Assembly: GCF_002368395.1 (NCBI RefSeq)
Contig: NZ_AP018254.1
Location: 3,720,001 to 3,784,000, forward strand
DNA: 64,000 nucleotides
Reading direction: 5' to 3'
DNA from: Calothrix sp. NIES-3974
Lineage (GTDB): Bacteria; Cyanobacteriota; Cyanobacteriia; Cyanobacteriales; Nostocaceae
Of this stretch, positions 1 through 9,223 are shown in pieces. How positions within the stretch are numbered: position 1 is the stretch's first letter; every line of letters begins with the position of its first letter. The translations under genes were made by a program, and so were the position numbers. The notes under the pieces are model-generated. The model worked only from the letters and a program-made list of their open reading frames with translations, had not been told where the DNA came from and ran no database searches.

Positions 1-2027
1 GGTGTCGGTAAAATAGGTCTTTCTTTATATTCATTAGTTGGTTCAATCGTCATATAACGAGTATTATCTGCTGATGGAGGATTATCACACCGTAACATCA
101 ACAATAGCATCTGAATCCGAGGTATTTTATCCAATTTAGTCGCATTGTATCCTTCTGGATGATCATCAGGATGGATATTATCAACGATGAATTTTTCAAA
201 AGCATCAATACAAGCTTGAGATTTTGAATCTGTATTGCTTTGATTTTCTTCTCCCGTTAACCATTGATTACTATTAAACAATTGAGAGTAACGTTCGTGA
301 CGGTTATTTAACAAAAGCTGATACTCTATTTTTACAGCACCCATTCCCAAAGGTTTACCCATTCCCAGAGATAAGCAGTATTTAGGGTTTGCAGCTATTT
401 TTAATATCCACAATAATGCACCTAGCTCAATATTACTGAGGTTTTCAAAGTGGATATCAAAGGTAAATTTTACTCCGGCTTTGATAGGTTTGATTTTCGT
501 GTACTGAGAACTAGATTTTTTAATTTTTGTCGTATCATTTTCTTCTATATCTTCTTTTTTTGCATTCGGTTTATGCCAATATAGTTTATGACCCCTGATA
601 ACAGTATCCTCAACAGGTTTACTAGCATAATGTTTCAGCTGCGCTTTGTCATCATTTGATTGAACTAAGTAATGCTGAAAAGTTGTGGGTTTAGGATTAG
701 AGAGAATCTTGGGTGTAATAGTCTGTTCTAAATTCCCTGTTAGCCAAATATCATCATTAACTGTTTTTTCACAAATAGCATTTTCGATAAAAACTCTTCC
801 TGCTAAAGCTGACAATTTCGTACCATTATTTTCATGAGTACTATTTGGATGATTTTTATCTTTTTCCCTGACAAATCCAAATATTGCATCAGCTAAATCA
901 ATTTTGTCAGATTTACCAATATGATTCGGAATAAAATCAACTGCTGATGCTGCTTTTCCGTCTTGTAAAGGTGAGTAAGGAATCCGAAAATTTGGACAAT
1001 GACCAAATAATATTATTTCCTCAGATTTAATCTGTGAATAGAAAATAACACGCCCATTTTTTAAAACACCACTATCTTGTTCAAAAGGATTATTATCGTA
1101 AGGAGATTTAGCTTTTTGAAAATTAGTTAAAGCTCTACAATAAGCTGTTATTGCGTCATCATTTATTTTAATAAGTTCAGCTTTACTATCTGGTATTCCA
1201 ACTAAATAATGATATTTACGTCCTCCCTTACTCTTAAGCTTTCTTTCACGTTCTTGTTCATCTAAATTAGTGCTTTCTAGCATATTACCGCTAGTTACTA
1301 ATACTCCCATATATTCAAATTCTGTACAGTCATTACTTATTTTTTTCGCACAGCAACGACCATTTTGAGTATAGAAATCTCCAAAACTGATATTTTGTCT
1401 ATACTGAGGTACATAGTCTAATGACTTCATACATATAAAGCCATCAATCTTTCCTTCTACATGTTTTTCTTTAATATAGATAAAATATTTATCTTCAATT
1501 TTTGTAGCTGGACGGATATACCAACCATCATCTTTTTTCACAAGATATCCTGCTTTAAGGTTTTCCTTTTTCAGATAATTTGTATATATATTTTTTAATG
1601 GATCATCTTTATCAGCAGCGACAGCACGGAAGAAAAATTTATCAGCATCAGAAACTTTATCTAGCTTACTAAAACTAATAATCTCCACTAAACTTCTTAT
1701 CATCCCCCGCAAACTACTACCGGGAATCACGGGTTTTCTCGCTTTATTAGCTATCCCCGTATAAAAAAAATCAGCTAAATCTTTCGATTCTGCACCACAT
1801 GCAAATTCTTCTGTAGTTAAACCACAGCGAATATATAAAGGTGATTCAGTTGTCAGGGTACAATTAATCCTACCAGTATATCGATTTTCAGACTGGGAAT
1901 AATAAATATTCTGCTGAGGTAAAGAATCAGGTTTAACCTCAACTATCTGATTTGGTAACTCTACAAAATTATAAGGAGCTACAGCTTTTCTATTTTCCGG
2001 TACATTCTTTAAAGGTCTAGGCAGCAT
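1..2027 (-). CDS. TIGR03986-family RAMP protein of type III-D CRISPR (Cas7-insertion-like), C-terminus cut by window edge
   Basis: The minus frame stays open from the ATG at 2027 to base 1, giving about 675 residues with no stop, so the 3' end lies outside the window. An early RAMP segment (residues about 55-115) holds TTESPLYIRCG and then PVIPGSSLRGMIR, the usual Cas7 pattern. A glycine-rich loop (LGMGKPLGMGAVK) comes near residue 550, so about 430 residues of inserted sequence separate the two halves of the fold. This size and layout match TIGR03986 CRISPR RAMP proteins, the 'Cas7-insertion' subunit of III-D complexes. It starts inside the last 11 bases of csx19, so it belongs to the same transcript. 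It should line the crRNA backbone; whether it cuts RNA is unclear. Family assignment is from recall of motifs. Confidence 0.82.
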   Translation of the reverse strand, partial: MLPRPLKNVPENRKAVAPYNFVELPNQIVEVKPDSLPQQNIYYSQSENRYTGRINCTLTTESPLYIRCGLTTEEFACGAESKDLADFFYTGIANKARKPVIPGSSLRGMIRSLVEIISFSKLDKVSDADKFFFRAVAADKDDPLKNIYTNYLKKENLKAGYLVKKDDGWYIRPATKIEDKYFIYIKEKHVEGKIDGFICMKSLDYVPQYRQNISFGDFYTQNGRCCAKKISNDCTEFEYMGVLVTSGNMLESTNLDEQERERKLKSKGGRKYHYLVGIPDSKAELIKINDDAITAYCRALTNFQKAKSPYDNNPFEQDSGVLKNGRVIFYSQIKSEEIILFGHCPNFRIPYSPLQDGKAASAVDFIPNHIGKSDKIDLADAIFGFVREKDKNHPNSTHENNGTKLSALAGRVFIENAICEKTVNDDIWLTGNLEQTITPKILSNPKPTTFQHYLVQSNDDKAQLKHYASKPVEDTVIRGHKLYWHKPNAKKEDIEENDTTKIKKSSSQYTKIKPIKAGVKFTFDIHFENLSNIELGALLWILKIAANPKYCLSLGMGKPLGMGAVKIEYQLLLNNRHERYSQLFNSNQWLTGEENQSNTDSKSQACIDAFEKFIVDNIHPDDHPEGYNATKLDKIPRIQMLLLMLRCDNPPSADNTRYMTIEPTNEYKERPILPT

Positions 2028-2613
2028 TTTTCAACTCCTTTTCCGTTGTAAGATTAACTAATCGACTTAAATAAATCCGAACTAAACCTGTTTCTTTATC
2101 CTCATCAAGATAATGACGAACACACAATCGCAATGGACGATATAATTTTTGGTTGCTATCAAAAGGGATATCAATTAATGGAACCGCATGACGCAAACCT
2201 TGGGAACCATCCGACACCAGGGTAAAACCATCACTAATATTTTCTGCTTGTGTACCCCAAAGAATCTGATTTTCCGAAATATATTCTTCTTTATCTAGAT
2301 GTGTGTCTTCAACACAACGAGCTTTAAATTCATCATCATTCCTCCACAGCATTACTTCCGAATGTTCACCAAAAATCCGACATTGCTGTAAAGTCAATAG
2401 ACGCAATTTTGCAAGTTGAGGAAACACGCTATCTGATGTTTTCAAAGTTCCATTTTGGAATTTTCCCCAAATCACTCCATCTTCTGCATGTGCTAATAAA
2501 TATTTTAATTGATATTCACTAGCTTGTTTTTCTAACCATACCTTCAAGTCGAAGCTTTCCTTTACTTCTACTTCTATCAATTCAGAGTTTGGTCGATTAA
2601 TTGCTTGATTCAA
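2017..2613 (-). CDS. csx19: Csx19 (TIGR03984-family) type III-D CRISPR protein
   Basis: This 198-residue soluble protein has no RAMP glycine loop and no membrane segment. The DGVIWGKFQNG stretch near residues 45-55, the size, and the position between two RAMP genes fit the TIGR03984/Csx19 family, found only in type III-D loci. Csx19 is an accessory structural subunit with no known catalytic activity. The start overlaps the end of the upstream double-Cas7 gene by 4 bases and the stop overlaps the next start by 11, implying translational coupling. Family assignment rests on recalled sequence character and context. Confidence 0.8.
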   Translation of the reverse strand: MNQAINRPNSELIEVEVKESFDLKVWLEKQASEYQLKYLLAHAEDGVIWGKFQNGTLKTSDSVFPQLAKLRLLTLQQCRIFGEHSEVMLWRNDDEFKARCVEDTHLDKEEYISENQILWGTQAENISDGFTLVSDGSQGLRHAVPLIDIPFDSNQKLYRPLRLCVRHYLDEDKETGLVRIYLSRLVNLTTEKELKNAA

Positions 2614-4094
2614 GGTGTCACCTCCTGATGTAAAGCAGTAACAAATTTTTCTAAATCTTCATTTTCAGAATTTTCTATTACCAGAGATTCTGTTGGTGAT
2701 GGTTGGGAGATTTTCCAGGTTTTATCATTATGTGTAATAGTTGCTTCTCTTCCTTGTAATCTTCCTCTTCCAATACTGCTGGTTCCACCTACAGGTAAGT
2801 CACCTGTCCATAAATCCTTGAGTAATAGCAGTAATAACCCTATTTCCGCATCCTTGGGTTGACGCAATGTTAATTTGATTTCCAGATTTGTTTTCTCATT
2901 TCCAAAAATAGGTTGCTCGTTGAATAAAGCACCATGTAAAGCACCACCAGTAAATCTATCAATTGCGATTCGATTCTGTATTAAATCTGTAGTATTATTG
3001 ATTTCAACTTCATCGACAACTAAACGGCTAGCTTTTGGTTCTCTTGTTTTATCTTTGGTGACATCAACTCCAAAAATTGCATCAATGAAATTATTTGTAA
3101 ATTTTTCTTTTTCTTCAAAATCCCTTTCAATATTCTGTTGAATAGTATTGACTATCCTCTCCCCACGATGTCGCAACACACCTGCTAAAGCTGTACCAGA
3201 TAATATTGATTTTAATTCACCATTCCGTTGAGATTTCAAATGTACTACATCCGGTGCTATATTTGTGGAAGCTTGTCCCGAACGAATTAATAGAGGAGTC
3301 GCAAGGGTAAATTTTGCGGTAATCGTTAGATGCTGTCTTTTATCTTCTATTTCTTGTTCAGAGAAAGTTACACCTAAAGCTTTAGCAATATTATCGTGAG
3401 TTGGATGATTTTTTAAAAACCCTGGTTCCCAATGGGGAAAATTCAACCATTGTATACGTTGTTCGTGATTGTGTAAATCAAATTGCCATACTTGCCATTT
3501 TTTCACATGACAGCGACCAAAACCGCGATGCTTTTTAATTCCCAGACGGATTTCTCCTGTTTCTAATCCTTGTAAACTAATTGCTAGTTCTTGAATTAAT
3601 TGTGTTCTGTCATGTTGTTTATCATCGACTAATAATTCAAAGTAAAGGGGAAACTGCGTTCCTGTTTCTAGAAATTCTAAATCGTATTTTGCTCCATCTT
3701 CTGCGGTTCTGGTGATGCTGTTAATTTTCACTCCGTCCCGTAATTCGACTTTTATGATTTCGCTGCTGAAAGCATCATTGATAATCAAAGGACTTTGGTC
3801 TCCATCATCATCGCTACGTTGTCCACCGAATAATATTGATACATCTGTTGCGTTATAGCCATTTTGATGTTCTCGTAAATAATTGCGTAAAGCTCCCGCG
3901 ATGGAAGAACCCATTAATAAGGCTTTATCTTCAATACTATCTCGTAAAATTTCTAAATCTGTATCGCCATCATTATCACCACTTCCAAAACAAGTAGGGG
4001 TGTCTAGAACTAGATTTCCCTTGATGATAATGCGTTCGATAATATGACGTTGATTTCTGTTTCTCGGATTTTTATCTGGACAATATTTACTCAT
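2610..4094 (-). CDS. Double-RAMP (Cas7-Cas7 fusion, Cas7-2x-like) type III-D subunit
   Basis: The 494 residues contain two RAMP/Cas7 units in tandem. Unit 1 has LDTPTCFGSGD near residue 30, acidic residues D44 and D46, GSSIAGALR at 62-70 and a glycine-rich loop (KKHRGFGRC) near 187. Unit 2 begins near 254 with LATPLLIRSG, an Asp in IAPDVV, GTALAGVLRHRGE near 300 and the loop GGTSSIGRGR near 437. In Csm3/Cas7 the Asp ahead of the G[ST]xLxGxLR motif cleaves target RNA every six bases, so both units could be active slicers. The gene overlaps csx10 by 1 base and csx19 by 4. The two-unit layout matches the Cas7-2x fusion described in III-D variant complexes; that equivalence is inferred. Confidence 0.85.
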   Translation of the reverse strand: MSKYCPDKNPRNRNQRHIIERIIIKGNLVLDTPTCFGSGDNDGDTDLEILRDSIEDKALLMGSSIAGALRNYLREHQNGYNATDVSILFGGQRSDDDGDQSPLIINDAFSSEIIKVELRDGVKINSITRTAEDGAKYDLEFLETGTQFPLYFELLVDDKQHDRTQLIQELAISLQGLETGEIRLGIKKHRGFGRCHVKKWQVWQFDLHNHEQRIQWLNFPHWEPGFLKNHPTHDNIAKALGVTFSEQEIEDKRQHLTITAKFTLATPLLIRSGQASTNIAPDVVHLKSQRNGELKSILSGTALAGVLRHRGERIVNTIQQNIERDFEEKEKFTNNFIDAIFGVDVTKDKTREPKASRLVVDEVEINNTTDLIQNRIAIDRFTGGALHGALFNEQPIFGNEKTNLEIKLTLRQPKDAEIGLLLLLLKDLWTGDLPVGGTSSIGRGRLQGREATITHNDKTWKISQPSPTESLVIENSENEDLEKFVTALHQEVTP

Positions 4095-5674
4095 TATTTT
4101 CTCCCCTTGATTGTTTTTTTGGTAACTGCCAAAATTAAACGCAGTGTATATTCTCTAGCAAATTCAGGTTTCAATTCCATTTCAATATCACTAATTTTGA
4201 CTTTTAAATCATGTTTGTTACTAATCCATTCTTCTGGATGATTTAGCCATGTAGTTAACTGTTCTTTAAAAGACTTATTATTGATAGTTGCTCGTTCAAA
4301 TTGTATTTTTGCATTGGCAGGTAAATTATTTATTAGTGTCAAAACCAAATTGCAGTCTCCTGTTGATAATGCCTTCCTTGCAATTAGCTGTAATCGGGAC
4401 AGTTGACTGTTGGATATATTTCCTTTTATTTCTAAAGGACTAAGTTGTTCTCTAAGCTTTTGTTCGAGTTTTGCTTTAAGTAATCTTTCAACCATTTTGG
4501 TTGCGATATTACGGGATGAATTAGTAGCTAATTGTGGTTGTTCAGTTTCTGGTAAAGCAATTTTAAACTCTTTTTTCTCTCTTAAATTAACTGCAATTCT
4601 ACCGAAACCTTCTATTTTTCTTTCTCCTAAACCTACTGATTCTAATTCTTCAATTTGCTCTGCTGTGATTTCAATATTTTCAAAAACAAATACACTACCT
4701 GCTGCTAATGCAGGAATTTGAGGTAAGGGTAATCCCCATTTACGATTAAATCCACCGATTAATGTAGAACTCGCAAAACTTTCTTTTACTTGCAGTTTGA
4801 TATCCTGACCAATTATTCTTGTTAATGCAGTTTCCAAAGCTTTTTGAATTGGTGTAGATGTTTGTTGTGAAGACGGAGGAATCACTGCATATTGTCCCAT
4901 TTCGTCTCGTAAAATTAAATCACTTAGGAGTGTAATCGTAAAATTATCATGTTCAGTACGACTTTTAGGAGAACCTACTTCATTCCAGTTCTCATGGGTT
5001 TGAATATCCGTAATTTGGGTATGTCCGTAACCTGCACTTTGGGAACCACCTAACCAAATATCTGATGATTTGTGGAGTAATTCTAATAGGTGTATATCTA
5101 TCTCTTCGCAGAGAATAACAGCTTGAAAAGTTTGTCCAGCATCGATTGCATCGTAACGGAAAATTTCTCCTTCTCCCGTTGTTTGAGTCGAACGTCCTTT
5201 TGTGCGATCGCGTCGGTTATGGATATTTATCCGTCGCTTTTCTTTATAATATCTGATACAATCAATTTCTTCTGTCCAAAACCCTTCTCCGACAAATTTA
5301 GGTGTTTCCAGTTTACCCTCATTTCTTTCAACACTGAAGTCATAAGCATGAATATTTTGTACATTTTCGTTGAGTTTAGTTTCTTTATCTCGAAACCAGG
5401 AACGAAGGATGGGAAGAGTGCGTTGTTTCTTTTGACTGAGTAAATAAGCATTCAAATATTTAATTTTTTTAGTATCAAAAAATAATCTTTGTACTTGTTC
5501 ATTTGCTAAATCCAGTTCTGAAAGATTGTGATGCTTCATATAGCGTCCAATTATCGCACCACGAATCATACTACCAGGGATGTAAGAATAGGACACATCA
5601 CTGTTTGGATCTCCCTGAAAGGAGGTTGCTAGTAATGGTTGCTTTGTATGCAAAGAAAACGTAATTGCTTTCAT
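4094..5674 (-). CDS. csx10: Csx10-type RAMP protein with helical, possibly Cas11-like, C-terminal extension
   Basis: The 526 residues open with a RAMP fold (PLLATSFQGD, then IPGSMIRGAIIGRYM near 32-46). Two glycine-rich loops follow: GGSQSAGYGHTQI near 209 and LGERKIEGFGRIAV near 350, indicating two RAMP units of the Cas5/Cas7 kind. From about residue 375 to the end the sequence is rich in Leu, Lys, Glu and Gln and looks all-helical, about 150 residues, the size of a Cas11 small subunit. The operon has no separate small-subunit gene, so a fused Cas11 is plausible but inferred. Start and stop overlap neighbours by 4 and 1 bases. Csx10 is the Cas5-group signature of subtype III-D. Confidence 0.82.
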   Translation of the reverse strand: MKAITFSLHTKQPLLATSFQGDPNSDVSYSYIPGSMIRGAIIGRYMKHHNLSELDLANEQVQRLFFDTKKIKYLNAYLLSQKKQRTLPILRSWFRDKETKLNENVQNIHAYDFSVERNEGKLETPKFVGEGFWTEEIDCIRYYKEKRRINIHNRRDRTKGRSTQTTGEGEIFRYDAIDAGQTFQAVILCEEIDIHLLELLHKSSDIWLGGSQSAGYGHTQITDIQTHENWNEVGSPKSRTEHDNFTITLLSDLILRDEMGQYAVIPPSSQQTSTPIQKALETALTRIIGQDIKLQVKESFASSTLIGGFNRKWGLPLPQIPALAAGSVFVFENIEITAEQIEELESVGLGERKIEGFGRIAVNLREKKEFKIALPETEQPQLATNSSRNIATKMVERLLKAKLEQKLREQLSPLEIKGNISNSQLSRLQLIARKALSTGDCNLVLTLINNLPANAKIQFERATINNKSFKEQLTTWLNHPEEWISNKHDLKVKISDIEMELKPEFAREYTLRLILAVTKKTIKGRK

Positions 5675-6354
5675 GAATTATCCTCTGTCATGGTTTCAAG
5701 TTTTATGGTTGCAAATAAATTCAAATAATCCTCAGTTATATCTTTTCCATCAGCATCATGTAACCTACAACAAACATGACCACGACCTCGATTTCTCCCA
5801 CTTCCTAAACGTCGCAGTGCAAGTGTACCTACAGATAATAGTGATAGCATTGCATCACTTGGTTGCTTTTCAAATAATAAATCTGCTTGAAATTCTAAGT
5901 CACGAATGACAACACGAAATGACCGTAAACTTCCTTTTTCTGCAACACCATTTTCATAGTTGATTGCTGTTTGACGACGAATTGTAGTTAAGGAATGCAA
6001 AATATCTTGATTTGTCAGTTGCTCATTATCCACTTCATACGCAACAGCTTGACGTAAATCTTCAGGTAAATATGCATCCCCTATATGCATTGCAGCAGTG
6101 GTTTCTAATTTACTTCCTGGGATACCAAATAATTGACAAGCTATACTCGTCCAGTAATTCCTTTGATTTTCATCTGGTAAAATACTAATTAAATTATCGC
6201 ACTCCTCACTTAATAAACCCTTAAGAGTGCGTCCACGTAGATAAGGTAATCCATATTTATCATGCTCCACCTCTTGATCAACTAACCCTGCAACCCCATC
6301 ACCACGACCAAAAGTGGTGTCACTTAATAATTTAATTTTGAGTTTATACCTCAT
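5671..6354 (-). CDS. Csm3-like Cas7 RAMP subunit, type III-D CRISPR
   Basis: The 227-residue single RAMP unit is the usual Csm3 length. Visible elements are LLSDTTFGRGDG at 9-20, the conserved Asp D26 in LVDQEV (equivalent by position to the RNA-slicing Asp of Csm3), LPYLRGRTLKGLL near 36-48, and a C-terminal glycine/arginine loop RLGSGRNRGRGHV near 182-194. It should form part of the crRNA-binding backbone and cleave target RNA. It starts 2 bases after the cas10 stop and its own stop overlaps the csx10 start by 4 bases. Confidence 0.88.
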   Translation of the reverse strand: MRYKLKIKLLSDTTFGRGDGVAGLVDQEVEHDKYGLPYLRGRTLKGLLSEECDNLISILPDENQRNYWTSIACQLFGIPGSKLETTAAMHIGDAYLPEDLRQAVAYEVDNEQLTNQDILHSLTTIRRQTAINYENGVAEKGSLRSFRVVIRDLEFQADLLFEKQPSDAMLSLLSVGTLALRRLGSGRNRGRGHVCCRLHDADGKDITEDYLNLFATIKLETMTEDNS

Positions 6355-6356
6355 AT

Positions 6357-7970
6357 CTAATCATCCAATCCTAGATAAAATTCCATCGCTTCAATCGCAT
6401 CAAAATATCCACATCGTTTACCTAACCACCCTTCTTTAGCTAACTTATCTATCTCTTTACCACACTTAGGAAAATCCGGTAATCTCTCCACACCAATATT
6501 ACGGAGAAAATCTTGAGTTGCGAGTTTACCCCGACGCAATACATCTCGTAAATCCATAATTTTATTATTGCGATCGCACCAATTTTCCCCTGCTTTAAAT
6601 TCCTGGATAATATCAGTAAAACCTTCCCAAGTACGCCATTCATCATCATGTTTATTTAGCCGTACAGGTCGCATATTTAATTCACCTGATTTTACTTGAT
6701 ATTCCCGTTTGCGTATTTCCGAAATAGAACCAGATAAACCACTAGCTGCTAAATGCCAATCTAAAGCAGAAAATCCATCCGGTTCAAATTCTTTCTTTTC
6801 TTTAACCTTTTCTTTAACAAATTTCTTAGCTTCTCGACATAATTCTTCGCTAATTTCATAAGCCCTTGCAAAGGGATAATGGGTTTTCACAATACAAATA
6901 CCTGCACAAGCTGTGAGCTTTTTACCATCTGCTATTTCTTGCTTTTCTAACTCTTGTAAATACAAAGCTGCTAATTCTAAACCTATCCTTCCTTCACAGA
7001 CAAAAGTTGTATCATCACCTCCATAAACTAAAGGTCGAAAGGGAAGATAATACTGAGACTTTAATGTAAATTCTCCTAATTTACCGACAATTTTACCTTG
7101 CGAAATTGAGTTGACAATTTTTTCTGTGATAGCAATTAAAGCCTTTTCTCCTGCTTGTTGAACGCTAGCAGATAGACTTCGCATGGAATTTATGTAATCT
7201 CGGTTTTCTTTCCCCTCCCCATGCTTTTGAAAACGCTTCCCCATCCCGTTTCCATCAGCATGTATAACCGCAGCATAACTGGATTCACCTGATGTTCTTC
7301 CCAAATTATCAGTACGGAAGGGAAATTTATAAATATCTGTATTTACTACCCCTTCAAATAACTTTTGTAGTTTTTGATTGGCTTTGCGAGCAGCAATTAA
7401 TTTTTGCTTTGTCTCCCTAGAAACTAAATAAATCTTCTCCCCTTCCCCATCTTCATACTGAATGTGATTGTCACTCCTATCCACCGCAGGTAAAAGGGTC
7501 GAATTACAAGTTGCTGTCACTCCTAATCCCAATAATGGAGTAGAGATTACCCGTTCGTATTTTTGTCGTTCGATTTTTTCTGTGACTAAATTTTTAACTA
7601 CTTGATATAACTTATCTTCCTTCCAATCAAAGGTTTTATGAGCAACCAATAAATTTAATCCCGGTGCGTCTATTAATACCCTTTTGCTGAGAATTTGAGT
7701 AAACTGCTTGGCTAGTGTTTCTGTCCTAAATATAATTAACGCATTCCCACCCCCAGCGTAAATTATTTCTCCGTGACAATCACTACTATCAATCGGTTCA
7801 TATTGCTTGTTTCGAGGTATTCCTACTTTTTCTAAAGTCTCTTCTACCCATTCCCCTGTTGCAGCAGAAACTAAGTAGGAAGCTCCGATATTTTCCCGCA
7901 AACGGTTGCTACTAAATACATAGCTTTGAATCCCTGTAGTATCAATAAAGGTTAATGTATATTGACTCAT
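6357..7970 (-). CDS. cas10: Cas10, HD-less type III-D large subunit
   Basis: This is the large subunit of the III-D complex, expected to polymerise ATP into cyclic oligoadenylate when target RNA binds. The second cyclase palm motif is intact: YGGDD near residue 316. An Asp-containing glycine motif (HADGNGMG) near 236-243 belongs to the other half of the active site. The protein is 537 residues and starts directly in the first palm domain (TLTFIDTTGIQSYVFSS), so the N-terminal HD nuclease domain of Csm1/Cmr2-type Cas10 is absent. Single-stranded DNA cleavage by HD is therefore not expected, and immunity should rely on RNA slicing and cOA signalling. It overlaps the CARF gene by 4 bases. Confidence 0.92.
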   Translation of the reverse strand: MSQYTLTFIDTTGIQSYVFSSNRLRENIGASYLVSAATGEWVEETLEKVGIPRNKQYEPIDSSDCHGEIIYAGGGNALIIFRTETLAKQFTQILSKRVLIDAPGLNLLVAHKTFDWKEDKLYQVVKNLVTEKIERQKYERVISTPLLGLGVTATCNSTLLPAVDRSDNHIQYEDGEGEKIYLVSRETKQKLIAARKANQKLQKLFEGVVNTDIYKFPFRTDNLGRTSGESSYAAVIHADGNGMGKRFQKHGEGKENRDYINSMRSLSASVQQAGEKALIAITEKIVNSISQGKIVGKLGEFTLKSQYYLPFRPLVYGGDDTTFVCEGRIGLELAALYLQELEKQEIADGKKLTACAGICIVKTHYPFARAYEISEELCREAKKFVKEKVKEKKEFEPDGFSALDWHLAASGLSGSISEIRKREYQVKSGELNMRPVRLNKHDDEWRTWEGFTDIIQEFKAGENWCDRNNKIMDLRDVLRRGKLATQDFLRNIGVERLPDFPKCGKEIDKLAKEGWLGKRCGYFDAIEAMEFYLGLDD

Positions 7971-9223
7971 TTTGATGTCTCCCGGTCATTTTCTTGAATC
8001 CAATAAACAAGTTCCTGGGATAAATTTGTTAAATGCTCCCTTCCAACAACCTTGATTTTTTTATCATTGATAGAGTCAGTAATCTCAGCTTTGATAGTAT
8101 CGGGTTCATTAGAACAGCAAACTAAAGCAACCCTTGCTTCATCTCCTCCCATTTGTCTTGCTCTCAGGTATGCTTCAAACAGTTTTTGTTTGCACAAGTA
8201 TCTCCTGTCTGTTGTTGTACAGGAAATGGCAAAAAGTTGATATCCACGTGTGAAAGCTACATCAAATTCAAATCCATTTTTAGTGCCAACAAGAGGAATT
8301 TCAAAATTCAAGCCGTAGTCTGTAATTGAATTTGCATTAGCAATATTCTTAACTTGTTCTAACACATAGTGTTCTAACCATAAACCATCTAGCCATTTAC
8401 AAAAATATTCTAATTGTGCAAATTGATTTGTTGCTTTCACTTTTGACAAGGAAAGCTGATTATCATCCGTGATAAATCCTTCCTGTTGAAATCCGGCAAT
8501 AATTTCTTGTGGTAAATTATCCAAAGGTATAACCATTTTTTCTAAATCAGTTGGACTTCTCCAATCTCCTCGACTGTCTTTGTACGCTTGTTCGCGAAAT
8601 TTATGATAATACCAATCAAACCACTGATTAGCTTTTGATTTATCTGTAAATATGTCTACAAAAATATTCGTCAATCCTACTAATTGTGATTCCTTTTTAG
8701 GTGTTCCCTTCAACTCTAACCCATGTAATTGGAACAGCTTAACTAACTCAACTTGCAAAGTTTCCGGTTTAATCTTTAAGCGATCGCACTCCCTATCCTC
8801 CCGATCTATACGCATTTCTAATCGACGGGGATCGAGGTAGCTGAAAAACGCATCTGGATGCTTTTTAAAAACTGCTCGATATGAATGGACAGACATTGCT
8901 TTCGTCCCACCAGTATAATTCAAGCCGATTTTTCCATCCCTGATTTTTTCCAACTCTTCGCGAATCTTCTTCTGAATGTGAAATGGATCCGACTCATAAT
9001 CATCGAGCGATCGCAACACTACGTCCTTAAACCCGTTTAACTCGCTTTTAAGAATCATCTGTAGTCTTTCTGCTGATTTCTCTGTTCCTGTTGAATATAT
9101 CAAATATGCAATCCCACCTTTGTTCAATAACAAATTCGCTGCAACGTAGTTAGGTAAAGGATTCTCACCAATCAGCAAAAACAAGTAGTCTACTTTATAC
9201 TTATCAAACTCGGATGTACTCAT
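7967..9223 (-). CDS. CARF-domain nuclease of the Card1/Can2 (DUF1887) type, CRISPR ancillary effector
   Basis: First gene of the III-D operon, 418 residues. The N-terminal half is a Rossmann-like CARF domain (VDYLFLLIGENPLPNY near 11-27; ligand loop GLNYTGGTKAM near 98-108), which should bind the cyclic oligoadenylate made by Cas10. The C-terminal half (about 270-418) resembles the PD-(D/E)xK nuclease of DUF1887/Card1: FEFDVAFTRGYQLFAISCTTT near 320-340, then CKQKLFEAYLRARQMGGDEAR. Where active enzymes carry an acidic-x-Lys pair, this one has Ser-x-Thr; a Lys and Glu on the next helix might substitute. So cOA binding looks sound, while nuclease activity is uncertain. No membrane segment. It overlaps cas10 by 4 bases. 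Confidence 0.82.
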   Translation of the reverse strand: MSTSEFDKYKVDYLFLLIGENPLPNYVAANLLLNKGGIAYLIYSTGTEKSAERLQMILKSELNGFKDVVLRSLDDYESDPFHIQKKIREELEKIRDGKIGLNYTGGTKAMSVHSYRAVFKKHPDAFFSYLDPRRLEMRIDREDRECDRLKIKPETLQVELVKLFQLHGLELKGTPKKESQLVGLTNIFVDIFTDKSKANQWFDWYYHKFREQAYKDSRGDWRSPTDLEKMVIPLDNLPQEIIAGFQQEGFITDDNQLSLSKVKATNQFAQLEYFCKWLDGLWLEHYVLEQVKNIANANSITDYGLNFEIPLVGTKNGFEFDVAFTRGYQLFAISCTTTDRRYLCKQKLFEAYLRARQMGGDEARVALVCCSNEPDTIKAEITDSINDKKIKVVGREHLTNLSQELVYWIQENDRETSK

